Shown here piece after piece: positions 10,391-21,990 of a stretch of DNA of 64,000 nt. Under the pieces are notes generated by a model. That model did not search any database. It was not told the origin of the DNA and was given only the letters and a program-made list of their open reading frames with translations. The position numbers were made by a program, and so were the translations under genes. Each line of letters opens with the position of its first letter. Position 1 is the stretch's first letter. Origin of the DNA: Cordilura impudica (Eukaryota > Arthropoda > Insecta > Diptera > Scathophagidae); NCBI GenBank assembly GCA_963682025.1, contig OY821519.1, positions 2,065,501-2,129,500 of the forward strand, given 5' to 3'.

Positions 10391-11796
10391 CTTTTAGTAA
10401 CAATGCTACATTCATATTTTAATCGCGAACATAACTTGTTGCAACGTACATAAGTTTCTCAGGCCTATTCGGTATAGTCTATTCACTAGTGCCGATTTAA
10501 TATTTTCAAAAATTCTTCAAAGGTTATATCCCTAAGTAGTGTGTGTAGTGTATAGATAGCATAGTGATAGAAGGGAGAAGTGCGTAAAAAATTAAAGGAG
10601 TAAGGAGTAATGAAAAAAAAAATAATTAAAGGCGTAAGACCAACGCCTTACTTCTTTAGCCACTATATATACATGTGTACAATGTATGGAAATAAGTGGC
10701 GGATGAACAGCATCAACGGAAATCGACAAAACATTGTGAGCACCAATGACCATTCATGAAAAACGAAAACAACAACGACATAAAACTATATATTCTCCTT
10801 AATCCCAAGACGTGATTTTTCTATTCTATAATTTTTTTTTAGTAGAAACTTTTATGCAAACTGACGAGCACAACGAATCCTTTCTAACGAAAAACGGCAA
10901 ATTACACACGTTTTCCCATTGATGTACAGATGGCTGTTGTATGTGTTAGCAGAAAACGAAAGAGTAAGAGACAGAATTAGACCATACACAACACAAGATA
11001 CTATCGCCACTTGAAGACACATTCACACATTCATATGTTCACGTACATGCATAAACATATACGAAACACGCACACTTACTCATAGGTTTACATGTAAAAA
11101 TTTTCTATTTTATATGTTTGTAATATGCGTTAGTTTCATGTACACTGTACAGACATACATACATAACACATACACAATTCTTTGCCAAAAAGTTAGAAAC
11201 GTTAGTAAGGTTAAGAATACTTTTATTTAAATTTAATAAGTTTTTAATTGCATTAGACAAAACATTATTTTTTTAATTAAACATTTATTTTTATTTTCGT
11301 AGTATTGAAATTATTAATTTCAGATTCAAATTTTTTTGGCAAAGTGCTGTATAGCATGCATCTATCCTCTGAAATTAGAATACACAGGACCAGCACCAAT
11401 GTGTGCACACTCTCATAAATACTATAAAATTGTATAAATGTATACATGTATATACATATGTATTTGTGTATAGAAATTTTGTTTGCTTTTGACCAGTAAA
11501 TTTTGCCAAAGTTGTCTGCATAAAAAAGAAGATTTTAACGGAAAATGAGAAGAGCATACCATACCAATATATAAGAACATTTTCCATTTTCCATTTTAAG
11601 CAGTACAAACCTCGGACTGAGACAATACTATACATATACATATATACATGTATATAACAAATTGAATGCATATATATGTACATAGCAAGATACATACAAA
11701 AACTATATTAATTGTCGCGCATATCAAGGAAATATAAACTCAGGATGACCCTTACCCACTATATTGTTTTGTTTACAAATTATTAATATTTAAATA
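10391..11796. other. Stretch without recognisable genes
   Basis: No protein similarity or inverted-repeat element was found by eye. It contains ACATATGTA/TATACATG words and CA-rich spots (about 11030-11180 and 11440-11700), typical of fly intergenic DNA. Confidence 0.45.
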
Positions 11797-11878
11797 CTGG
11801 CGAGTGCTATTAGACCAGTAGATTAAGTGTAGGTTTTGCAACTAAAAATACAGTCCACGGTTCAATTCCTGGCCAGAA
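11797..11878 (+). other. tRNA-like remnant (possible SINE head)
   Basis: GGTTCAATTCC at 11859-11869 is a good B box. GGCGAGTGCTATTAGA upstream is a weak A box, and CTGG near 11797 can pair with CCAG near 11873. No clean anticodon arm forms, so a functional tRNA is not claimed. Confidence 0.4.
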
Positions 11879-11956
11879 CAAAGCATAACTAAATCATAGA
11901 TTTTGGTTTGAATTATTCTGTTATGAGCTCATTGACTTGTTACGTATACTGTATAT

Positions 11957-12352
11957 CTGTACCATTAATAGGCAAGGCGATTTCTTGTGACCGATGATTT
12001 GTTCCACAGTTTTCTCCCGATTTTCCATTATTTGAAAGTTATTTCTTTTTAGCTGTCCACTAACTTAACAGATTTTTACATTTTTAAAGTTGTTTGGAGT
12101 GAAGTGCATTTAGTTGTTGCTACTCACACATATATAAAATTATACAATGCTGTGTGTGTGTTTAATAAATTTGTTAATGTGTTTGCAAAAAGCCCTGTGT
12201 TGAATTGAAAAATAATTTTGGACATAGTGTTGAATTGTGAATTGGCTAAAATTGATTAGCATTCCTTTAGGATTTTATAAAATATTTTATTAAATGAAAA
12301 AATAAAATTGCCTACAATTTGCGCTCGAATCTCGAGGGCTGGGATCTGCTAC
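11957..12352 (+). mobile_element. Helitron-like repeat family H, copy 1
   Basis: It begins TCTGTACCATTAATAGGC after an A. It continues through AAGGCGATTTCTTGTGACCG, TAAAATTATACAATGC and TGTGAATTGGCTAAAATTG, and ends CTCGAATCTCGAGG followed by GGGATCTGCTAC. Better copies start TCTATAATATTAATAGGC and end CTAG before a T. Here the final bases are mutated. No coding capacity. Confidence 0.75.
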
Positions 12353-12354
12353 GA

Positions 12355-12490
12355 TTGTACACGATTCTCTATAAAATGAGATTTAAAGTTTCAAAACCGC
12401 GAAGAATATGTATTTGCACAAATTTCATGGAATAATAATCTAATCAATTATAAGACAATAATTATTTATTACAAATTAAAAATATTCTTA
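12355..12490 (+). repeat. Segment X, copy 1
   Basis: About 135 bp (TATAAAATGAGATTTAAA, TGTATTTGCACAAATTTCAT, AATCTAATCAATTATAAGA) reappears at 17089-17221 with small changes. It follows an H copy here and lies between C copies there. Confidence 0.75.
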
Positions 12491-13084
12491 GAAAAATTAA
12501 TGACTAAGTAATAATAATGTTTGCGTAAACATTGCACTGCGCAACAAATAAAGACTTTTTGAAAAATTCACGGATTTAACAGTATAGGTTCGATTCTACT
12601 ACCAAAGTATAGTAAAGCACTATACTGAATTCGTCGAGATTGGTGTCCAATTTTTTTTTCATGACCCTCAAAAGATTCTGAAATTCAGCATTTTATTAGC
12701 ACTTTTTTCGAATAATATATTTTTTATCTGTTCTGAATTAAGAGCAACCTTATTTTATACACCAATCGAATGATCTCAAAGTCGAGCCCTCGTAAATCTA
12801 ATAAAATTGCAGCCATTTACTTCTTTCAAGTCATAGTGTGAGAATATTTCCCCATTGTTCCCCTTTTGTGAACATTTTCATTCTATGACTTCAAAGAGAA
12901 TAATAATCAAAATTTTTTGAATTTTACGAACACAGCACGTTGAGAACTTTCGATAGATGAATAAGATAGGATTGCTCTTAATTCAGTATATATAAAAAAT
13001 TCCTTACCCGCTCCTGACCCCCCCCCACCCTTAAGGTGATAAAGATTGTTTGTAAGTGTTTATATATGGGGCTTTTCATGTCAA
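12491..13084. other. Stretch without recognisable genes
   Basis: AT-rich. It contains an isolated B-box-like GGTTCGATTC at about 12587 without a partner A box. Nothing else is supportable. Confidence 0.4.
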
Positions 13085-15828
13085 GTGATCCAACTTTAGA
13101 AACCGATGCCTTCCGATAGGGATGAAATTTGCACCAAGGTTAGTCCTATTGGATAGGAGTTTAGACACAATTTTTCAACAAGATAGGTCCAGAAGTCTCT
13201 GAGTTAAAGGGGGTCAGAATTTGACATTTTGAGCAAACAGGTGTTTTTTTCATCCATGTTACTTTGTATCTATTAGTCTTAGTATAATTTGTTCCAAATA
13301 GTTTAGATAGCTATTTCTTCAGTCTTTCGAGAAAAAAAATTTTGCCTTTTTTTTTTGTAAAATCAAAAATTTTTTCGACTTTTTTTCAAAAAAAGAATTT
13401 TTTTTGTTTTTTTCTCAAAAGAAAGCTTAGGTTTTTCCTTTTAAGAGCTTTTTGGACGCTTAGTGGGATGCGAGTGGGATATATATAAAAAAAAAATGTT
13501 CTGTAACTCAAGACAACGGTTTTTCAATTTTTAGCATATGCACTTATTTGAATTTTTTCCTATTAGTGTGAATTTATAAAACCTTAAAAATAAAGCATAC
13601 ACTGAGAAGCTAACAAATTAACCTTTCCGACGGTATGTAACATACCTAACTAAAATTTCATACCCTCAATACTGTAATGCCCACAATATGTTAACCTCCG
13701 GAAAAAAATCACTTTTTTTCTACAGAAATTATAGCTGATGAAGTATTTAAGTTTTGTCACTTTTTAAAAATCCAGTCTTTCATCCAGCTTATTTGTCGCA
13801 TTTATTTGCTCCTTTTTTAGCCAATCCTTTCTTGGCGTTACACGGTTCAGCTGTTGATTTCGCTGCTTGTTTTTTTTTTTGGCTTTGGAAAGAAAACTTT
13901 TTGAGTTTTCCATAGACAAGCGGCATAAAAGCACGGTATTGAGCGGTGCCATCGATTGTTACCGCAGCATCGAATCTGCTCTTTAGTGTTTTCAATGTTT
14001 CCTCATGATCCCCTTTGCTACAAAAAACTATTTTAGTTTCTTTACAATAACTCTTTGCCCAATGGAATAATGCAGTCGGATCTAAGAAGCGATCTTGATG
14101 AGAGCACTGGAGGCTATGCTTCCCTGCACTTCTTTTAAGGTTTGCTACAATAGCATCACATGCTCCTTTACAATGCCACTCAGCTGGCATTACAAATCGG
14201 TTTTATGAGCCATAAGATTTGCGTAGCTACTTTTGTTTTTAAAATGTCGACGAGCTCCGTCCAAAATGTGGTATACCTTCTCTATTGTAAGTTTAGATTT
14301 TAGATATTTTAGTATTACCTTCTGGTCATAAACTGCAACGATATCATGTTTTAAATCGTCGGATATGATTGCCACAGTTTTGTGTTCCACTTTTTCATCT
14401 TTCATGTAGTAAATAACTACTGTGAATATAGTTGTTTGGCCGTTATTAAATAGAAAGCTTGTATGGCATCCTGAAGAACATATTTATAGTTTTCTGTGAA
14501 ATTATATGAAATAACGAATTCACCAGACTTCAAATCTATCTTCAAATCCTTGAAGAATGGCCATTGCACTTTGACTAAAAAGTCATGGGTTCTTAAGTTT
14601 ACCAATCCTGTACACATTTCTTTCACAAAATCATCCAGAAATGAGTTTGGTCTAAAATCAATATTCTATTTAAAATTATTGTTTTCAATGTGCATCTGTC
14701 AGTCTGAATCCAAGATTCAAATTTGTCCTCTTCTATATATTCTAGATCAAAACAGTTGATTAAATTCTCTTTGATGAATGTGGTTTCCGGGCAATTTAAA
14801 CATTCACCTAAGTGGCAAGAAGTTGTTGCATTAGGACACATAGTCAATTTTAGGCGAATCAGTTAATCAACAGCTGAACCTAGTAAACCCAAGAAAAGAT
14901 TGGCAAAAAAAAAAACAGCAAATTAAGGCGATAAATAAGCTGTATGAAAGACTGGGTATTTAAAAATTTACAAAACTTAAGTACTTCATCAGTTACAATA
15001 AATTTATTAAAAAATTGTTATGTTATAAATGATCTAATTTAATCAGATTAATTTTTTTTTTAATTATGTATATGTTTTTTTTAGTTTTATTATTATTATT
15101 ATTATATATTAATTTAATTATTATTACAAATACATAAAAAATACATTTTCTACATTTCAATAGAAAAAAGTGATTTTTTTCTTGAGGTTAACATATTGCT
15201 GGTATTACAGTATCGAAGGTATGAAATTTTAGTTAGGTATGTTACATACCGTCGGAAAGGTTAATTTGTCTTGTTTCTCAGTATATGTTTTATTTTTATG
15301 GTTTTAGAAACACTTACACACTAATAGGAAAAAATTCAAAGTTGTGCATATAGTAAAAATTAAAAAAGCGTTATCTTGAGTTACAAAACATTTTTTTTTA
15401 TAGATAGATATCCCATTCGCATCCCACTAAGCGACCAAAAAGCTCTTAAAGGAAAAACCTAGGCTTTCCTTTGAGCAAAAAAAAAAAAAAAAAAAAAATT
15501 CTTTTTGGAAAAAAAGTCATAAAAAATTTTTGATTTTGCAAAAAAAAAAGTCAAAACATTTTTTTATTTTTAAATTTTTTTTCGAAAGACTGAAGAAATA
15601 GCTATCTAAACTACTTGGGACAAATTTTACTAAGAACAATAGGTAAAAAGTTACATGGATGAGAACAAACACCTGTTTGGTCAAAATGTGAAATTTTGAC
15701 CCCCTCTAACTCAGATAGTTCTTGACCGATCTTGTTGAAAAACTGTGCCTAAACTACTATCCAATAGGACTAACATTGGTGCAAATTTCATTCCGATTGG
15801 AAGACAGCGGTTTCAAAAGTTGGATCAC
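13085..15828 (-). mobile_element. DNA transposon with ~0.7-kb terminal inverted repeats
   Basis: The left arm runs from GTGATCCAACTTT (13085) to ATCCAGTCTTTCAT (13783). The right arm runs from ATGAAAGACTGGGTAT (14943) to AAAGTTGGATCAC (15828). Matching landmarks in reverse order include TAGTCCTATTGGATAGGAG / CTATCCAATAGGACTAACA, GATAGCTATTTCTTCAGTC / GAAGAAATAGCTATC, AACCTTTCCGACGGTATGT / ACATACCGTCGGAAAGGTT, and CTGATGAAGTATTTAAG / CTTAAGTACTTCATCAG. The right arm has an extra AT-rich segment at 15000-15165. Between the arms lies a decayed gene on -. No target duplication is visible. The arms are diverged, so the element is old. Confidence 0.8.
13789..14841 (-). pseudogene. Transposon-associated protein relic (DGA / HGKGACD family)
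   Basis: Reading on - from MCPNATTSCHLGECLNCPE (ATG at 14841), the pieces in order are: a Cys-rich head; SWIQTDRCTLKTI; FTENYKYVLQDAIQAFY; HKTVAIISDDLKHDIVAVY; HILDGARRHFKNKSSYANL; AEWHCKGACDAIVANLKR; LFHWAKSYCKETKIVF; and RFDAAVTIDGTAQYRAFMPL. I recognise this order from a widespread group of uncharacterised animal proteins with a conserved SDGA..FKN...HGKG.CDG core. Its presence between long inverted repeats suggests it is the element's transposase, which is inference. Frames change at least three times, so it is broken. Confidence 0.65.
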
Positions 15829-15833
15829 GAAAT

Positions 15834-16236
15834 ACGAGTGCAAATTCTCGGAAATTTTATTTTTTTCTTTTAATAAATTATTGACCTAAATGTATGCTAA
15901 TCAATTTTAGCCAATTCACAATTCAACACTTTTTTGGTTTTATGTCCAAAATAATTTTTCAATTCAACACAATTATTATTTTCTGAACGAAGAAAAAACA
16001 TTAGCAAACACGTTAATAAATTTAATAAGCACACACATAGCATTATATAATTTTATCTATGTATTAGTAGCAAAGTTAAATGAGCATAACTCCAAAAAAA
16101 TTTCAAAATTTAAAAATATGTAAGTCTGGTGGATAACTAAAAAGAAATACCTTTCAAATAAGATCTGTTTTGTCAAAATCGGAAGAAATTTGTTTAAGAA
16201 ATCATCGGTCACTAGAAATCGCCTTGTGCTTATCTG
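15834..16236 (-). mobile_element. Helitron-like repeat family H, copy 2 (3' end lost)
   Basis: From CGAGTGCAAATTCTCGG it runs through GCTAATCAATTTTAGCC, AATTCACAATTCAACAC, AGTAGCAAAGTTAAATG and CATCGGTCACTAGAAATCGCC. The terminal GATTCCAGC block expected on the left is absent and the long-TIR element abuts it. The right end is degraded. Confidence 0.7.
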
Positions 16237-16243
16237 AATATAA

Positions 16244-17060
16244 AACAAGTAAGAAACTTATAGTCGGTCTAGACCGACTATACGATACCCTATACCATTC
16301 GTTTAGAGACCCTATCTCTCAGGCCCAACTAACTGGATATAGAAAATAAGCATAAACCAAATTTGAGTGGGATTTTTATTAATTTTTTCGGCTGCAGATA
16401 TGAAAAAGTTCGTATCAGATGCTATATCTATATGGGGACTAGGCCCAAAAATGGACCGATCCTGACCATGTTTGGTAAAGTCTCTTGAATTTTGCAAAAA
16501 TATATACAAACAAAATTTGAGAAGAATCAGTGCAATATTTTTGTTTTTTGATAGATTTAAGTGAAGATCGGGAAGCAGCTCTATATGGGGCCTTTGACTA
16601 AGAGTTATCCAATAGGGATCATTTTTAAACTACTGATTAATGGATGTAATATATACATACAAACCCAATTTGACTAAGATGGATCTTGGATCTTATGGCA
16701 ATATATGTTGATTTCATAGGGGTCATTTGTATGGGGGCTAGGTCTGAACATGGACCCATTCTCACCAGTTTCAATAGCGTTCATCCCATGGCCGATAAAA
16801 GATCAAATACCAAATTTCATCAAAATATATTCATATTTGCGACCTGCAGTTTGATTACAAGCTTTACATGGACACACAGACGGACGGACGGTCGGACGGT
16901 CGGACGGACGCACGGACGGACGGACGGACATCGCTAAATCGAATCAGATAGTGATTCTGAGTCGATCGGTATAATTAAAGATGGGTGTAGGTCAAATATT
17001 TTTGGTTGTTACAAATAGCAGCACAAAGTCATTATACCACATAGTGGTATAGGATATAAG
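16244..17060 (+). repeat. Dispersed repeat family C, copy 2 (near full length)
   Basis: It begins ACAAGTAAGAAAC followed by a perfect 24-bp palindrome (16259-16282, core GTCGGTCTAGACCGAC), then GATACCCTATACCATTCG. The body includes GATCGGGAAGCAGCTC, TGGCCGATAAAAG, a GGAC-repeat tract (16870-16930) and GAGTCGATCGGTATAAT. It ends in CCACATAGTGG and TATAGGATAT. About 0.8 kb. No protein of known function is encoded. Confidence 0.9.
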
Positions 17061-17088
17061 AACTAACTATGTAACTTAATATATATGA

Positions 17089-17221
17089 TTTCATACGATT
17101 CTTTATAAAATGAGATTTAAAACTTAAAAAGCACAATGTATTTGCACAAATTTCATGAAGCAATAATCTAATCAATTATAAGATAACAATTATTTATTAA
17201 AAATTAAAAATATTCTTAGAG
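17089..17221 (+). repeat. Segment X, copy 2
   Basis: Partner of 12355-12490 (TATAAAATGAGATTTAAA, TGTATTTGCACAAATTTCAT, AATATTCTTAGA). Confidence 0.75.
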
Positions 17222-17230
17222 TGGTTATGA

Positions 17231-17850
17231 TTATACCCTATACCACTATGTGGTTTGGGTATAATGACTTTGTGCTGCTGTTTGTAACAACCAAAAATAT
17301 TTGACCTAGACCCATCTTTAATTATACCGATCGAATCAGAATCACTTTCTGAGTTGATTTAACAATGTCCGTCCGTCCGTCCGTCCGTCCGTCCGTCCGT
17401 CCGTCCGTCCGTCCGTCTGTGTGTCCATGTAAAGCTTGTAATCAAACTGCAGGTCGCAAATATGAATATATTTTGATGAAATTTGGTATATAAGCTTCTA
17501 TCGGCCATGGGATGAACGCTATTGAAATTAGTGAAAATCGGTCCATGTTCAGACCTAGCCCCCTTACAAATGACCCCTATGAAATCGACATAAATTGCCA
17601 TAAGATCCAAATTGTCATATAGATCTTACTCAAATTGGGTTTGTATGCGTTCATTACATCCACTAATGAGTAGTCCAAAAATGATCCCTTTGACCCCATA
17701 TAGAGCTGCTTCCCGATCTTCACTTAAATCTATTAAAAAACAAAAATATTGCACTGATTCTTCTCAAATTTTGTTTGTACATATTTTTGCAAAATACAAG
17801 AGACTTTACCAAACATGATCAGGATCGGTCCTTTTTTGGACCTAGTCCCT
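17231..17850 (-). repeat. Dispersed repeat family C, copy 3 (truncated)
   Basis: Starts TATACCCTATACCACTATG and carries a near-pure GTCC tract at about 17367-17418. It breaks off after GGACCTAGTCC, where copy 4 begins in the opposite orientation. Confidence 0.9.
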
Positions 17851-17851
17851 T

Positions 17852-18622
17852 TCCCGACTATACGATACCCTATACCATGCGTTTAGAAACCCTATCTCTT
17901 AGGCCCAACTAACTGGACATTGAAAATAAGCAAAAACCAAATTTGAGTGACATTGTTATTAATTTTTTCGGCTGCAGATATGAAAAAGTACATATCGGGT
18001 GCAATATTTATATGGGGACTATGAAAAATGGACCGATCCTGACCATATTTGGTAAAGTCACTTATATTTTTAAAAAAATTTATACAAACCGAATTTGAGA
18101 AAAGTCTGTTCAATATTTTTGTTTTTTGATAGATTTAAGTGAAGATCGGGAAGCAGCTCTATATTGGGCCTATGACGAAGATTTATCCTATAGGGATTAT
18201 TTTTGAACTACTGATTAGGGGATATAATAAACACAGACAAACCCAATTTGATTGAGATCTATATGATAATTTGGACCTTATGGCAATTTATATCGATTTC
18301 GTAGGGGTTATTTGTATGGGGACTAGGTCTCAACATGGACTGAATTTCACCAATTTCAATATCGTTCATCCTATGGCCGATAACAGCTTACATACCAAAT
18401 TTCAACAAAATATATTCATATTTGCGACCTATAGTTTGATTACAACCTTTACATGGACACACAGACGGACGAAAGGACGGACGAACATCGCCAAAACGAC
18501 CCAGTAAGTGATTCTGAGTCGATCGGTATAATAAAAGATGGGTCTAGGTCAAATATTTTTGGTAGTTACAAACAGCAGCACAAAGTCATTATACCCAAAC
18601 CACATAGTGGTATAGGGTATAA
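17852..18622 (+). repeat. Dispersed repeat family C, copy 4
   Basis: Starts inside the family palindrome (CCCGACTATACGATACCC) and runs to CCACATAGTGG and TATAGGGTATAAT. With copy 3 it forms a large inverted repeat. Confidence 0.9.
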
Positions 18623-19164
18623 TAAATTAACAACATAACTATGTATGTATGTATATTTTTTGGAATATATTGCAAATATTTTTAAAAAGATGTTATCAAT
18701 ACTTCATTTAATTGTATATACAGCATTATGTACAAAATTTATGAATTAAACACTTTTAATTCTACATATGTATAATGGATATCTAATATATTCCTAAATT
18801 TAAAAGTTCATCTTGTGCTACATATAAAATTCTATTAAATGTTTCTATTAATTGACTCTATATATACCAAAGATCTAAATTTTATATAAAACAAAAAATG
18901 CTATGCTAAATTTTCATTTTATTTATTAAAAGTATTATCAAATACAAAATTAGATTAAATGTATAAATAAACTATAAATTTTTGAAAATTAATAAAAATA
19001 ATATTGTTTTTATGTTTTTCAAGCATATAACCAGCGACTTTTAGCGCTTTACGTTTTATTGCAAATTAGTACCTGTTTTGCTCTTTTACTCACTGTGAGG
19101 AATACAATACTATTTTAACAATCGGGCCTATTTATCGAAACTAAAAGCGTTATATAATTTTTAA
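18623..19164. other. AT-rich stretch, no gene seen
   Basis: Very AT-rich DNA between family-C copy 4 and the Helitron. No conserved frame or inverted repeat was found. Confidence 0.45.
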
Positions 19165-19324
19165 TCTATACTATTATTATAAAGAGGTAATGTGTGTTTG
19201 TTTGTTTGTTTGTAGGAGGTAATCTCCGTAACTACCCATCTGATATTCCTTAAATTTTCACAGAGTCTTACTGCGGATATGGGAAGTGCTATAGGCTATA
19301 ATTTTTTAAATATTTTTAGTGGGC

Positions 19325-20165
19325 GTGGCACCACCCACACAAAGTAAATTTTTAATATCATATACATATAGTGAATACTATGACAGGGAGAGCATTGCAA
19401 ATTTGTGTGAGGTCACCTATTGTTAATATTAATAGCTACGCCGGAAATGGGCGGGATCGGACAAGTGGGCGTGGTACCTCCCATACAAGTAATAGTTCAA
19501 TATTATATATCTCGAGTACTGTGATAGAGAGAGCTTTTCAAATTTGTCTGGTGTCACCTATTATTAATGTGAGTAGTCGGACAAAAAATGAGCAGTTTCG
19601 GACCAAAAGGCGTGGCACCTGCCATACAAAGTAAATATAAAATGCCATATATCAGGAGTACTGTAACAGTGAGAGTCTTGGGACTTTGTGTGAGCCCATA
19701 AGTTATTCATGTGATTTGTTAGACAAAAATGGGCGTGATCGGAGCAGTGGGCGTGGCACCGCCCGCACAAAGTATCATATAACTTTGTATCATATAACTG
19801 GTGTAATAAAAAAGAGAAGCTTTGACACTTTGCACGACACCATCAGATCTTAGTATGAGTAGTCGGACAAAAAATTGGCGTGGCACAAAGTAACTATTTA
19901 ATGTCATATATCTGAAGTACTGTCAAAGAGAGGCCTTTGTGGCTTTGCATGAGTCCATAGGTTCTTTGTATGATCAGTCGAACAAAAAATGGACGTGATC
20001 GTAGCAGTGGGCGTAGCACCGTCCATGCAAATTAGATATCTAATATCATATAACTGGTGTTCTATAAAAGGGAAAAACTCGACATTTTGCACGAATCCAT
20101 CAGATATTAATGTGAGTAGTCCAATAAAAATTGGGCGAGATGGAATTAGTGGGCGTGGCACCTTC
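19325..20165 (+). repeat. Tandem repeat inside Helitron, about 140-bp unit
   Basis: Each unit has GGGCGTGGCACCNCCCATAC, an AAAGTAA..ATATCATAT stretch, a TACTGT block, GAGAGC.TTG, a CACC/CAT stretch and GTGAGTAGTCGGACAAAAA. About six diverged units; GGGCGTGGCACC recurs near 19320, 19466, 19610, 19748 and 20151, with a variant near 20009. Confidence 0.75.
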
Positions 20166-20562
20166 AATATAAAGAATATGAAGTACGACGAAAGCAATAG
20201 TCTTTTGACAAGTACATTAGTTATCAATGTGATTTGTCGTGGAAAATATATCGCCAAAATAAAAATTTAGCAAAACCAAAAATTGTGAAAAATAAAAATC
20301 GCCCAAAAAATCTTCAAAATCAAAAATGGGCAAAATCAAAAATCGCTAAAAAGAAAAATTACCAAATGATATTCTAAGTTCAAGGCCAATAGTTAAGTGT
20401 TGCCAGATTTAATTTTGATAATCCATCTTCTTCTCATGGGCAGCTACATGTACCTTGCTCCAGGGTAGGAACGCAGAAAAATCTGATAATTGTTGTACCG
20501 AATGAAAAAACCAAAAACCATTGTATATCAGCATATTCGAATAAAAAAATCTATGCTAATAA

Positions 20563-20982
20563 TCTATACTAGCATAATAAAGAGGTAATTTGTGTTTGTG
20601 TGTTTGTTTGTTTGTATGAGCTAATCTCCGTAACTACTCATCTGACCTTCCTGAAATTTTCACAGGGTCTTACAGCAGATATGGGAGTGCTACAGGCTGT
20701 AATTTTTTAAAATTTTTTTTAGCGGGCGTGGCACCTCCCATACAAAGTAAATCTTAAATATCATATATATTAATATGATAGAGAAAGCTTTGCAAATTTG
20801 TCTCAGATCATCTATTATTAACGTGGACAAATGCGCGTGGCGCCCCTACACAAACTTAATATTAAATGTGATATATCTGAATAACTGTATTAGTGGGAGC
20901 CTTGGGACTTTGCGAGAGCCCTCTTATAACGATTCGTGGGGGGCAGGGGAGGGTGTAGCGAAGCACACCGGGTTACATCTAA
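20563..20982 (+). mobile_element. Short Helitron copy (420 bp), or second 5' end
   Basis: TCTATACTAGCATAATAAAG at 20563, after an A, starts a unit matching the 19165 5' end (AGAGGTAAT, GTTTGTTTG, TAATCTCCGTAACTAC). It shares the same 3' end at 20982. It could be a nested complete copy or a duplicated 5' end. Confidence 0.7.
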
Positions 20983-21277
20983 TTTCTTATAAAGTGTGCA
21001 TCGTTTCAAATTCATAAAATTCAAAGTAGGCTGTGGGCCAAACTGATAGAAATTATATTAAAATTTTTAAAGCACAATATTTTAACTGTTTGAGTGATTG
21101 TATTCGAAGGAAGATATTCGAACGGATAAAATTAATTGTTGACAAATGGACATAAAGCCAAACCGAACTGTACATTTTATTATAAAAGACTTGATAATGG
21201 TAAGAAGTTATATAGATTATGTATATCTTGGTAGCAAGGAAACACAACAAAAAAATGAATCATGAATTAAGTCTTTA

Positions 21278-21990
21278 TAGTGCGTTTACATCTGAGGAAA
21301 ATCTAGTAGATTTTAGTTGAAATCTATTTCGAAATCTATACCGTTTACATCTAACTTTTTTGATATTTTGTGAGATTTTGTTGCCACAACAATAAACAGC
21401 TGATTAAAATAAAACATATAAACTGGAAATACCAAAAATAAACAACACAAAAGGAAAATGGAAATATGGCAAATGCTAAAAAGAAACAGATTTTAGAATT
21501 ATATTATGCATCAAGAATGAAAAAAGCACAAACTGAAATAGAAATTTTGCGAAAAAAAATCAGCATTTGTTAAATGTATTGTTTGAACAGCAAAAACAAA
21601 TTCATTTTCCACAATTATTATTAACAAATTGGAATGGGCACATGTCAGTATAAAAAGTTATAACTTTTCAATTACTAAATATTTTTTTTATTATAGATTG
21701 GTCATTTTTTATTTTTTTTTGTTAATCATTAATATTTTATTTCCTTTTTATTCAACTTGTTTGCTTTTGTTTTTAAGTGTCAATTGTTCAGTCACTGCGT
21801 TGTAATTTTCTACTACAATATTAAAAAACACAGTGGTATCATCTGGTAGTGCCAAAAGTTTGACAAGATTTTGTGAGATTTTGCATAAATCTAGTAACGA
21901 GCTAGATTTTGTTTTGTATGGGAAATCTAGTACAAATGAGCTAGATTTCGCTCGAAATCTCGTATATTTTGCTTAGATGTAAACGCACTA
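21278..21990. mobile_element. Harbinger-like MITE, 713 bp, TTA duplication
   Basis: TAGTGCGTTTACATCT at 21278 and AGATGTAAACGCACTA ending at 21990 are inverted repeats flanked by TTA on both sides (21275-21277 and 21991-21993). TTA duplications fit PIF/Harbinger. GAAATCTA/TAGATTT words recur near both ends. A short frame (MANAKKKQILELYYASRMKK, near 21467) could be a remnant of a coding exon but is not recognisable. Confidence 0.75.

Larger units (their letters stand above)
19165..20982 (+). mobile_element. Non-autonomous Helitron with expanded internal repeats
   Basis: The 5' end is TCTATACTATTATTATAAAG after an A (19164). The 3' end is a hairpin, GGTGTAGCGAAGCACACC (5-bp stem, 20952-20969), followed by GGGTTACAT and CTAA at 20979-20982, with a host T next. 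TC start, 3' hairpin, CTRR end and insertion between A and T are the Helitron hallmarks. No Rep/helicase sequence was found. A second 5' end lies at 20563. Confidence 0.8.

Noticed and set aside
12580..12600. B-box-like GGTTCGATTC suggesting a tRNA
   Set aside because: No A box or foldable arms upstream.
16686..16937. Recurring ~80-codon frame (MAIYVDFIGVI...THRRTDGRT) in five family-C copies, with a second divergent frame beside it
   Set aside because: Same frame is open because the copies are near-identical DNA; in several copies the frame begins at a non-ATG codon, the end is GGAC repeat translation, and no domain is recognisable. A codon-substitution test over many copies would settle it.
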